Assembly: GCA_038530285.1 (NCBI GenBank)
Contig: JBCBCY010000014.1
Location: 34,493-98,492 of the forward strand
Reading direction: 5' to 3'
Length of the DNA stretch: 64,000 bases
DNA from: JASJAR01 sp038530285
GTDB lineage: Bacteria > Pseudomonadota > Alphaproteobacteria > Rhodobacterales > Rhodobacteraceae
Of the stretch, positions 56,930 to 64,000 are shown in pieces (position 1 is the first letter of the stretch; every line of letters starts with the position of its first letter). The notes under the pieces are model-generated. The model was not told where the DNA came from and did no database searches. It was given only the letters and a program-made list of their open reading frames with translations. The translations under genes and the position numbers were made by a program.

Positions 56930-58266
56930 CCCACCACCTTTTGAAAAACGCCGCCTGCGTGGTGCCGATGACCAGCCTCGACGCGACACTGGGCGATGTC
57001 GATATTCGCGTCCAAAACGGTGTGATCGCACAGATCGGGTCGGATCTGGCGCCAGGTTGCGCGGTGGTGACCAATGCCGCGCGCACCGTCATCACACCGG
57101 GTCTTGTGAACACCCATCATCATCTGTTCCAGACGCTAACCCGCGGGGTGCCGGCGGCACAGGATGCATTGCTGTTTGGTTGGTTGAAGGCACTTTATCC
57201 GATCTGGGCGCGTATGACGCCCGACGACATCAATCTGGCGGCACAGATCGGTCTGTCAGAACTGGCGCTGTCAGGCTGCACGACGTCATCGGATCACCTG
57301 TACCTTTTCCCCAATGGGGCCCGGCTTGATGACACCATTGAAGCGGCCGCCAACGTGGGCCTTCGGTTTCATCCCACGCGCGGGGCGATGTCGATTGGCG
57401 AAAGTCTTGGCGGATTGCCCCCTGACAGGCTGGTCGAAGATGAAGCCACGATCCTGAAAGATTGCGAGCGGGTCGTGGCGGCCTTTCACGATCCCGCCCC
57501 CGGGGCGATGGTGCGCGTCGGGATCGCGCCGTGTTCGCCCTTTTCCGTCAGCCGCGAGTTGATGCGCGATGCCGCAATCTTGGCGCGCGAACTTGGCGTG
57601 CGGCTTCATACCCACCTGGCTGAAAACGCCGAAGACATCGCCTATTCAGAAGCCAACTTTGGCTGCAGGCCAGGCCAGTATGCCGAAGACCTCGGCTGGG
57701 TGGGTGACGACGTCTGGCATGCCCATTGCGTTGCCCTGGACGCAGATGAGATTGACCTGTTTGCGCGCACCAAAACCGGTGTTGCCCATTGCCCCTGCTC
57801 AAATTGCCGCCTTGGCTCGGGGATCGCGCCGGTGCGGGCGATGCGCGATGCCGGCGTGCCGGTGGGGCTTGGCGTTGATGGCTCGGCCTCCAACGACCGG
57901 GCCAATCTGATCGATGAGGCCCGCCAGGCGATGCTGTTGCAGCGGGTCAGCCGGGGTGCTGATGCGATGTCGGCCCGCGAAGCGCTTTGGATGGCCACGC
58001 GCGGCGGCGCGGAGGTGTTGGGCCGCGATGACATCGGCCAGATCGCGGTCGGTTTCCGGGCCGATCTTGCCGTGTGGGATATGCAGGATCTGTCGGCGGC
58101 CGGGCTTTGGGACCCGGCCGCCCTTCTTCTGTCGGGCCCGCCCCGGGTGCGTGATCTGTTTGTTGAAGGCCGCCTGGTGGTCGAAAACGGTATGGTCACG
58201 ACGGTCGACACCCCGGTGCTGGTCGAAAAGGCCAAGATTGCGGTGGCGCGCTTGGCGGGCCCCTAG
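56926..58266 (+). CDS. 8-oxoguanine deaminase
   Basis: A 446-aa amidohydrolase of the AtzA/TrzN group. Metal ligands appear as NTHHHLFQTLTRG (near residues 62-70), HTHLAEN (near 225), HAHCVALD and DGSASNDRANL. The combination HHLFQTLTRG, AQDALLFGWLKALYPIW and CPCSNCRLGSG is typical of 8-oxoguanine deaminases, which convert 8-oxoguanine to urate. It starts with GTG overlapping hisN. It faces a guanine deaminase gene 41 bases away, suggesting a purine-scavenging pair. Confidence 0.85.
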   Translation: MTHHLLKNAACVVPMTSLDATLGDVDIRVQNGVIAQIGSDLAPGCAVVTNAARTVITPGLVNTHHHLFQTLTRGVPAAQDALLFGWLKALYPIWARMTPDDINLAAQIGLSELALSGCTTSSDHLYLFPNGARLDDTIEAAANVGLRFHPTRGAMSIGESLGGLPPDRLVEDEATILKDCERVVAAFHDPAPGAMVRVGIAPCSPFSVSRELMRDAAILARELGVRLHTHLAENAEDIAYSEANFGCRPGQYAEDLGWVGDDVWHAHCVALDADEIDLFARTKTGVAHCPCSNCRLGSGIAPVRAMRDAGVPVGLGVDGSASNDRANLIDEARQAMLLQRVSRGADAMSAREALWMATRGGAEVLGRDDIGQIAVGFRADLAVWDMQDLSAAGLWDPAALLLSGPPRVRDLFVEGRLVVENGMVTTVDTPVLVEKAKIAVARLAGP

Positions 58267-58307
58267 GGCGCCCGTTCGCGCGAAATCCTGACGACTTAAG
58301 GGGCCGG

Positions 58308-59585
58308 TCACGTCCATTTTTGCCCCGCCAGATAAACTGCCGTGATCGCGCGGTCGTCTCCCATCATGATCGTCGGGAACAGGGCTTCCCAAATATCGTC
58401 TGCGCGCGCGTGACGCTGTGCGATCGCCGGGGTTGAGGCGAGATTTAGCACCACCAGATCGGCAAAACACCCCTTCGCCAGCCGCCCAATCCGGTCGCTC
58501 AGATCCAGTGCGCGCGCCGACCCGGTGGTTGCCAGCCATAGCAATTCTGCAGGATGAGCGGCCCGGCCCCGCAACTGCCCGACCTCATAGGCGGCCGCCA
58601 TCGTCCGAAGCATCGAAAACGAGGACCCGCCGCCGGTATCCGTCGCCAGACCCACCCGGTGGCTGGCCGCCAGCGACAGATCAAACAGCCCCGATCCGAT
58701 GAACGTGTTCGACGTTGGACAATGGATCAACGCGGCCTCGGCTTCGGCCAGCCGTTCAATCTCGCGCTGCGTCAGATGGATCGCGTGGCCAAAAAGCGCG
58801 CCCTTGCCCAGAAGTCCGGCCGCTTCATAGGTATCAAGGTAGTCGCGCGCGCCGGGATAAAGATCACGCACCCAGGCGACTTCGTCGACCTGTTCGGACA
58901 GATGGGTCTGCATCAGACAGGTCGGGTGCTCGGCCCAAAGGGCGCCCAAGGCGGCCAACTGTTCTGGCGTTGACGTGGGCGAGAACCGCGGCGTGATCGC
59001 ATATGTGGCACGACCCTGCCCGTGCCAGCGCGCGATCAGGGCCTTGCTGTCGTCATAGGCCGATTGCGCGGTATCGCTCAGACCGTCCGGCGCATTGCGG
59101 TCCATTGCGGTTTTGCCTGCGACAACGGCCATCCCGCGCGCGGCGGCGGCATCAAACAGCGCATCCACGCTTGCCGGATGGATTGTACAGAAACTCGCGA
59201 CCGACGTGGTGCCATGGGCCAAGACCAGATCAAGGTAGCGACCCGCCACGTCGCGCGCGACTGCCGGGTCGGAAAACCGCATCTCTTCTGGGAAGGTGTA
59301 GGTGTTCAGCCAGTCAATCAGCCGTTTGCCCCAGGACGCGATAATCCCTGTCTGCGGGTAGTGGACATGGGCGTCGACAAACCCCGGCAAGATCAGCCCG
59401 TCGCCGTAGTCTGTCACCGCGGCGCCGGGATGGGCGGCGCGCAGCGTATCGGCCTCGCCCACCGCTATGATCCGGCCCGCGCGCACCAGGACCGCACCGC
59501 GCCTTCGGTGCGCCATGGCACCTGGCCCGTCGACGAACGGGTTGCCATTGGCTTCTAGCGTCTGACCAAGAAGAAGGTGATCCAT
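58308..59585 (-). CDS. guaD: Guanine deaminase
   Basis: A 425-aa zinc amidohydrolase converting guanine to xanthine. Signature segments: PGFVDAHVHYPQTGIIASWG (zinc His pair), WLNTYTFPEE, FCTIHPASVDALF, ITPRFSPTSTPEQL, QTHLSEQVDEVAWV, GHAIHLTQREI and GLATDTGGGSSFSML. These match bacterial GuaD. It is convergent with the 8-oxoguanine deaminase gene and divergent from mgtE. The xanthine formed would feed xanthine dehydrogenase, not in this window. Confidence 0.93.
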   Translation of the reverse strand: MDHLLLGQTLEANGNPFVDGPGAMAHRRRGAVLVRAGRIIAVGEADTLRAAHPGAAVTDYGDGLILPGFVDAHVHYPQTGIIASWGKRLIDWLNTYTFPEEMRFSDPAVARDVAGRYLDLVLAHGTTSVASFCTIHPASVDALFDAAAARGMAVVAGKTAMDRNAPDGLSDTAQSAYDDSKALIARWHGQGRATYAITPRFSPTSTPEQLAALGALWAEHPTCLMQTHLSEQVDEVAWVRDLYPGARDYLDTYEAAGLLGKGALFGHAIHLTQREIERLAEAEAALIHCPTSNTFIGSGLFDLSLAASHRVGLATDTGGGSSFSMLRTMAAAYEVGQLRGRAAHPAELLWLATTGSARALDLSDRIGRLAKGCFADLVVLNLASTPAIAQRHARADDIWEALFPTIMMGDDRAITAVYLAGQKWT

Positions 59586-59686
59586 CGCGCCACGTTAAGC
59601 CCCCGGGCAGACCGGGTAAATCGCAGAAGCAGCCTTCTGTCCGGGGCGGTGATGTCCTAAGGTCGCCCAAACACCCGGAGGGCGCC

Positions 59687-61072
59687 ATGACAGAGCAAAA
59701 GACCGCACCGGAAGACGAAGCCCCCGAAAAGGATTATGCCCTTGATGCCGATCTCGCGCCCGCCGTCCGGCTTGCGGTTGCGGCAGGCGATACTGCGCGC
59801 ATCCACGACCTGTTCGAACCCCTGCACCCGGCGGATGTCGCCGACCTTCTAGAGCAGCTGCAACCGGGGCCTCGGCGCGAATTCCTGCTTTTGGCCGGCG
59901 ATCTGATCGACGGCGAAACCCTGTCGGAAATCGACGAAGGTATTCGCGAAGAGGTGATCGCGTTTCTTCCGGAAACCGTGTTGGCCGATGCGGTGCGCGA
60001 TCTGGAATCCGATGATGTGGTGGACATCGTCGAAGACCTGGCCGCCGACCAGCAAGAAGCAATCCTTGATGCGCTTGCCGATGCCGACCGGGTCGCGGTT
60101 GAGGCCGCCCTGTCGTTTCCCGAGTATTCCGCCGGGCGGCTTATGCAGACCGAGGTTGTCGCCGCGCCCGCCCATTGGAACGTCGGCCAGGCGATAGATT
60201 TCATGCGCGGCCGCGATGACCTGCCCGAACAGTTCTACCATGTGGTGCTGGTCGATCCGCGCCACCGGCCTGTGGGCTACGTCACGCTTGGCAAAATGAT
60301 GTCCTCGCCCCGCGCCGTCGCCCTGACAGACGTCACCGAAGACAGCTTTCGCACGATCCCGGCGATCCAGGACGAGGGCGAAGTGGCTTACGCCTTCAAC
60401 CAGTACCATCTGATTTCGGCCCCCGTGGTCGATGACGATGGCCGGTTGATCGGGGTGATCACCATCGACGACGCGATGGTGGTCCTGGATGAGGAACACG
60501 AAGAGGACATTCTGCGTCTGGCAGGTGTGGGCGATGAAAGCCTGTCAGACCGGTCACTGGCGATCGCGCGGCGCCGCTTTCCGTGGCTGTTTGTAAACCT
60601 TGTCACCTCGATCCTGGCGAGCCTTGTGATCGCGCAATTTGAAGACGTGATTGCCACGATTGTGGCGCTGGCTGTGCTGATGCCCATCGTCGCCTCGATG
60701 GGCGGGAATGCAGGCACCCAGACGCTGACGGTGGCGGTGCGGTCGCTGGCCACCAAAGACCTGACCCCGTCGAATGCGCTGCAGGTGATCGGCCGCGAGC
60801 TGGTGGCCGGGCTGGTGAATGGCGCGATCTTTGCGGTGGTGATGGGGATCGTGGGCGTCATCTGGTTCGGCACGCCGATGCTGGGTGTGGTGATCGGGGT
60901 GGCGATGGTGATCAACCTTGCGGTGGCGGGACTTGCGGGAATTTTGGTGCCGCTGACGCTGGACCGTGTGGGAATTGATCCCGCCCTTGCGTCGGGCGCG
61001 TTTGTGACCACCGTCACGGATGTGGTCGGGTTCTTCGCGTTTCTGGGTCTGGCCGCGGTGATGCTGCTGTGA
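59687..61072 (+). CDS. mgtE: Magnesium transporter MgtE
   Basis: A 461-aa Mg2+ channel. Residues 35-145 form the acidic N-domain (PLHPADVADLLEQL), 145-265 two CBS domains (RLMQTEVVAAPAHWNVGQAI; AFNQYHLISAPVVDDDGRLIG), and 290-461 five membrane helices with the pore motif PIVASMGGNAGTQTLTVAVR and the C-terminal DVVGFFAFLGLAAVML. CBS and N-domains gate the channel by cytosolic Mg2+. GGAGGG precedes the ATG. The stop overlaps the next gene (GTGA). Confidence 0.95.
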   Translation: MTEQKTAPEDEAPEKDYALDADLAPAVRLAVAAGDTARIHDLFEPLHPADVADLLEQLQPGPRREFLLLAGDLIDGETLSEIDEGIREEVIAFLPETVLADAVRDLESDDVVDIVEDLAADQQEAILDALADADRVAVEAALSFPEYSAGRLMQTEVVAAPAHWNVGQAIDFMRGRDDLPEQFYHVVLVDPRHRPVGYVTLGKMMSSPRAVALTDVTEDSFRTIPAIQDEGEVAYAFNQYHLISAPVVDDDGRLIGVITIDDAMVVLDEEHEEDILRLAGVGDESLSDRSLAIARRRFPWLFVNLVTSILASLVIAQFEDVIATIVALAVLMPIVASMGGNAGTQTLTVAVRSLATKDLTPSNALQVIGRELVAGLVNGAIFAVVMGIVGVIWFGTPMLGVVIGVAMVINLAVAGLAGILVPLTLDRVGIDPALASGAFVTTVTDVVGFFAFLGLAAVMLL

Positions 61073-61614
61073 CCGACAAGACCGCCCTTCGCACAGCGGC
61101 CCGGGCTGCTCGGAAAACCGCGCATGAGACTGTTGATGCCGCGCCAGCCACCGCGCGCCTTCTGGATGTGCTGAACCAGCTTGCAGGACCGGTGGCGTTT
61201 TACTGGCCGATGCGTACCGAGATTGATCCGCGCCCCGCGATGGAGGCGATGGCCGCGCGCGATGCGGTTCTTTTGCCAGTCACCCATGGGCATGGACCGC
61301 TCACCTTTCGGCCCTGGCAGCCGGGACTTGTTTTGAAGAAAGACAGTTTTGGCACGCAGTTTCCACAAACCGGTCCAGATATCGACCCGGTGACGCTGGT
61401 CGTGCCGATGCTGGCGTTTGATCGGCGTGGTCACCGATTGGGTTACGGGGCAGGGCATTATGACCGAACCCTTGAAGGGCTGCGGGCCAAGGGGCCCATC
61501 ACCGCGATCGGCCTGGCCTATGGGGCACAGGAAATCGACGCCGTACCTAATGAGGCGACCGACCAACCCCTGGACCTTATCGTCACCGAGATTGAAGCTT
61601 TTGCCCCGGCGTGA
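61069..61614 (+). CDS. 5-formyltetrahydrofolate cyclo-ligase
   Basis: A 181-aa ATP-dependent ligase converting 5-formyl-THF to 5,10-methenyl-THF. Visible motifs: the N-terminal basic helix KTALRTAARAARKTAHE, FYWPMRTEIDPRP, and the C-terminal VVPMLAFDRRGHRLGYGAGHYDRTL with the nucleotide-binding GYGxGxYDR. It starts with GTG overlapping the mgtE stop. The length is normal. Confidence 0.93.
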   Translation: MTDKTALRTAARAARKTAHETVDAAPATARLLDVLNQLAGPVAFYWPMRTEIDPRPAMEAMAARDAVLLPVTHGHGPLTFRPWQPGLVLKKDSFGTQFPQTGPDIDPVTLVVPMLAFDRRGHRLGYGAGHYDRTLEGLRAKGPITAIGLAYGAQEIDAVPNEATDQPLDLIVTEIEAFAPA

Positions 61615-61680
61615 TCTGCCGGCCTTTATGTTCGGGTCATCCTGCACTAGCGTTTGGATCATGAAGCTGGGTAAGACACG

Positions 61681-63369
61681 ATGGTGACAACGTATTTTCG
61701 CAGCGCGCTGGCCGCCATTCTGTTTTCGATGCTGCTTTACGGGTTCTTCCCGGTCGCCTTCGCGGGCATTCAGGCCGCGGGTGTTCTGACCGGACCATTT
61801 CTGATCTCAATCCATGTCTTCGGCTTTGCGCTTATCGGTGCGCTGTTTTTGGTGTTTCACCGCCCCCTGGGCCTGACATTTGCAGATCTGGCACGGCCTT
61901 TCGGGACTTGGCAGCGCGCGGCCTGTCTGTTCGCAGGCATGGCGTTCAACACCCTGAGCGAACTGTGCCTGTTCACCGCCGTGGCCACCGACCGGCGCAT
62001 TCAGGCGAGTGTCCTTTATGAGCTTTGGCCGGTGGTTTTCCTGATCCTGACCGCCTTTCTGCGGCGGCAAGACGAAGGCGGGGTCAAGTTCCTCCATGAC
62101 AAATTATCAAGCGTTCTTCTGTTTTCCATAGGTGCGGCGGGCCTGGTGTTTGTGTCGATCTCCTCGGTCGCGCTGACGGACTTCCGCGACCTGTTCCTGA
62201 CCGAGGTCAGTACGCTGTTTGGCGTGCTTGCGGCCCTGTCGATGGGGTTTTCGGCCTTTTTCACCACGACCTCGATCCGGTCGCTGCGCAACGAGTTTGA
62301 CGACGAACGCGCAGGCGAAATCGCGAACACATCGCTGGCTGCTGCACTGCTGAACCTTGTGTGGTTTCGGCTGGTTTCAATCGGATTGGCGGCGGCCTAT
62401 GCGGCCCTCTTGCCGGGCGGGGCGGACCCTTCGGCGGTTGTGTCGGCGCTGGGCGAGCCGACGGTCTTGTATTGCGGGCTGGTTGTGGGGCTTGGAGGCA
62501 TGCTGTTTCATGTCGCCAATGCCCGGGCGGTGAATTCGAACATCAACCTTCTTTGGTACCTCGTGCCGGTCGTTGCGACGGGTGGTTTCGTGGTCACCGG
62601 CACGGGCCACACGATTGACGACAACCTGTTTCTTGGGACCTTGTTGATCGTGGCGGCGAACTTCGGGCTGAACATGGGCCTCGACTTCTCGCCAAGTTTC
62701 CGCGCCATGCTCATCACGACTTGTCTGGCGTCCATCCTGGTCAACAAATGGGCCGGGCTGCCATCGGCTTTCTATTTTGAAAGCCTCGGGGTGATGTCGT
62801 CGATCTTTGCGATCGTGGCAGCTTTCGTGGCCAACCGGGCGTACGACCGTCGCGGCCTGCTGCGCGATGCCGCTGCACGGCTCTATTTCAAAGGCAAACA
62901 TCTCAGCGACCCGGACCTTGAAACCTTTGCCCAACGTGTGGTCGACGATGACATGCCCCCCGACGTCGCCGATGGGATTGTCGGGCGCTACATCTCGAAA
63001 GACCCTGAAGCCACAAGCGACCTGATTGCGGTGCTGCGACAGCGCCAGTCACAGGTGACCTTCGGCGAGTTGTTTTCAGTCTGGCTTCTGGGGCTTGGCA
63101 GTGTGGCGATTGCCATTGTCGGACGCCCGTCCGACGCGGACAGCCTGTCGTTTTTGCCTGTTATCCTGGCCACAGCGATCGTGTTTTTATGTGTCAATCT
63201 CTCGGAAGTCGGGCGCACACGGATTTTGGAACGGCCCCTGGAAAATGCTGAGGCAAGCGATGGGATTTCCGGCGAAGATGACATCTTCATCAAGTATGAC
63301 GTTGCCGTCGGGATCGCCTTTGTCAGCGTGTTGCTCGGGCTGAGTTTTTTGACGTCCCTTTTTGCCTGA
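61681..63369 (+). CDS. Large permease-like membrane protein (EamA/DMT-like)
   Basis: A 562-aa integral membrane protein. Residues 1-390 contain about ten hydrophobic helices arranged as a DMT/EamA-like transporter (LYGFFPVAFAGIQAAGVLTG, FNTLSELCLFTAVATDRRI, ASVLYELWPVVFLILTAFL, SNINLLWYLVPVVATGG). Residues 400-475 are a soluble stretch (YFKGKHLSDPDLETFAQRVV), then three more helices and an acidic loop (LENAEASDGISGEDDIFIKY). It is longer than ordinary EamA exporters. Substrate and family are not certain. It is convergent with the LysR gene, nine bases apart. Confidence 0.65.
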   Translation: MVTTYFRSALAAILFSMLLYGFFPVAFAGIQAAGVLTGPFLISIHVFGFALIGALFLVFHRPLGLTFADLARPFGTWQRAACLFAGMAFNTLSELCLFTAVATDRRIQASVLYELWPVVFLILTAFLRRQDEGGVKFLHDKLSSVLLFSIGAAGLVFVSISSVALTDFRDLFLTEVSTLFGVLAALSMGFSAFFTTTSIRSLRNEFDDERAGEIANTSLAAALLNLVWFRLVSIGLAAAYAALLPGGADPSAVVSALGEPTVLYCGLVVGLGGMLFHVANARAVNSNINLLWYLVPVVATGGFVVTGTGHTIDDNLFLGTLLIVAANFGLNMGLDFSPSFRAMLITTCLASILVNKWAGLPSAFYFESLGVMSSIFAIVAAFVANRAYDRRGLLRDAAARLYFKGKHLSDPDLETFAQRVVDDDMPPDVADGIVGRYISKDPEATSDLIAVLRQRQSQVTFGELFSVWLLGLGSVAIAIVGRPSDADSLSFLPVILATAIVFLCVNLSEVGRTRILERPLENAEASDGISGEDDIFIKYDVAVGIAFVSVLLGLSFLTSLFA

Positions 63370-63378
63370 CGCGTGTCG

Positions 63379-64000
63379 TCACGCGCCCGCAATCACCCCG
63401 GGCAACATGTCGGCCAACAGATCAAACACCAGCCGGACCCGGCGCGAGGTTTGCAACTCGCGGTGCGCCACGATCCAGACCGGGAAAGGCACGACAGGGG
63501 CGTCGGGAAAAATGCGCATCAAAGCGGGGTCTGTGTCGCCAAGATGCACAGGGGCCACGCCGATGCCCACGCCTGCGCGCACGAGGGCGATCTGGGCGGG
63601 AATACTGGCCGTGACAACGGGGAAGTTTTCAGCTGTCAGGGACAGACCCAGGCGGTTGTAAAACGCAAGCGAAGTTTCGACCTCGTCAATGCCGATGAAG
63701 TCAGCCGCGCTAAAATCAGCCAGCGTGCTGGTTGCACCCAGACCCGCCAGATAACCGGGTGTGGCGTAGAATGCGCCGGTGTCTTCGGCAACAAGTTTGG
63801 CATAGAGTTCCGGGTCTTCAGGGCGCGCGTTTCGGATGGCGATATCGGCCTCGCGGCGTCTGAGGTCGGTGACCTTGTCGGTGGCCACAATGTCCACGGT
63901 GATGCCGGGTGCCAGGTGCCGCAGACGCGCCAAAACGGGCGGCAGGATGTGAATGGCGTAGATCTCGCTTGCGGTGATGCGGATATGCCCGTCAATCGAT
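63379..64000 (-). CDS. LysR-family regulator, C-terminal part
   Basis: The frame is open from the stop at 63379 to the window edge, so the DNA-binding domain lies outside. The visible part is a LysR substrate-binding domain: GHIRITASEIYAIHILPPVL, DLRRREADIAIRNARPEDPEL, GAFYATPGYLAGLG, ALVRAGVGIGVAPVHLGD and VPFPVWIVAHRELQTSRRVR. This matches the GcvA/DmlR-like group that regulates neighbouring metabolic or transport genes. Target unknown; its divergent neighbour is outside the window. Confidence 0.9.
   Translation of the reverse strand, partial: SIDGHIRITASEIYAIHILPPVLARLRHLAPGITVDIVATDKVTDLRRREADIAIRNARPEDPELYAKLVAEDTGAFYATPGYLAGLGATSTLADFSAADFIGIDEVETSLAFYNRLGLSLTAENFPVVTASIPAQIALVRAGVGIGVAPVHLGDTDPALMRIFPDAPVVPFPVWIVAHRELQTSRRVRLVFDLLADMLPGVIAGA

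Noticed and set aside
59586..59686. Mg2+ riboswitch before mgtE
   Set aside because: The leader is only about 100 bases and shows no M-box-like conserved segments.
1..64000. CRISPR arrays, insertion sequences, prophage or integron structures
   Set aside because: No spaced direct repeats, transposase or integrase-like proteins were found on reading both strands.

Overview
The window reads as chromosomal DNA of an alphaproteobacterium of the Rhodobacterales (Roseobacter-type). Grounds: high-GC dense genes with ATGA/GTGA/TGATG overlaps; a LuxR/LuxI pair; a FrcBCA-type fructose importer; an MgsABC-GlnT cluster; a Hint-domain protein; a DUF2927 lipoprotein; a LysR/DUF1127 divergon; an alphaproteobacterial-type RNase P RNA. 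No prophage, insertion sequence or CRISPR array was seen.

Layout. 1-1.2 kb: end of a LuxR regulator and an acyl-homoserine-lactone synthase, with two convergent perfect DnaA-box sequences between them. 1.2-5.6 kb: ROK regulator divergent from frcBCA. 5.9-10.7 kb: minus-strand polysaccharide group (sulfotransferase, fused GT4-GT2 glycosyltransferase, galE), by eye more A/T-rich than its flanks. 11-22.9 kb: catabolic island with a FAD/Fe-S 2-hydroxyacid dehydrogenase, two fumarylacetoacetate-hydrolase-family enzymes around a GntR regulator, an NMT1-type ABC importer, an LDH2-family dehydrogenase, an oxalyl-CoA-synthetase-like ligase and a ketopantoate-reductase-like enzyme. The same inverted repeat lies before the first hydrolase and at the GntR start, so one regulator may control both arms.

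22.9-28.4 kb: XRE-cupin regulator, type III glutamine synthetase and three glutamate-synthase-like subunits (N-methylglutamate synthase type), then tRNA-Ser(GCT). 28.4-33.4 kb: RND pump and adaptor divergent from TetR, with tandem 15-bp operators. 33.4-35.1 kb: overlapping monooxygenase-like gene, dtd and fructokinase. 35.1-44.2 kb: an envelope/stress neighbourhood (zinc-ribbon membrane protein, CAP protein, SPFH-GYF_2, LTD-Hint, DUF2927 lipoprotein, TelA, XpaC-like, small membrane proteins), the least understood part of the window.

44.3-64 kb: mostly housekeeping genes: rluB-type pseudouridine synthase, tadA, ceramidase-like membrane protein, gatCA, peptidoglycan amidase, rnpB, DUF533/TerB-like protein, rpmG, GNAT, aldo/keto reductase, Bax-inhibitor-1 protein, DUF1127/LysR, XRE regulator, hisN-type phosphatase, 8-oxoguanine and guanine deaminases facing each other, mgtE, 5-formyl-THF cyclo-ligase, a large permease-like protein and the C-terminal part of a LysR regulator. 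A short repeat occurs twice in opposite orientation (49055-49078 and 53155-53178).

Strongest candidates for something undescribed are the GntR-linked catabolic island (10.97-22.9 kb) and the SPFH/zinc-ribbon/TelA/XpaC neighbourhood (35-44 kb).
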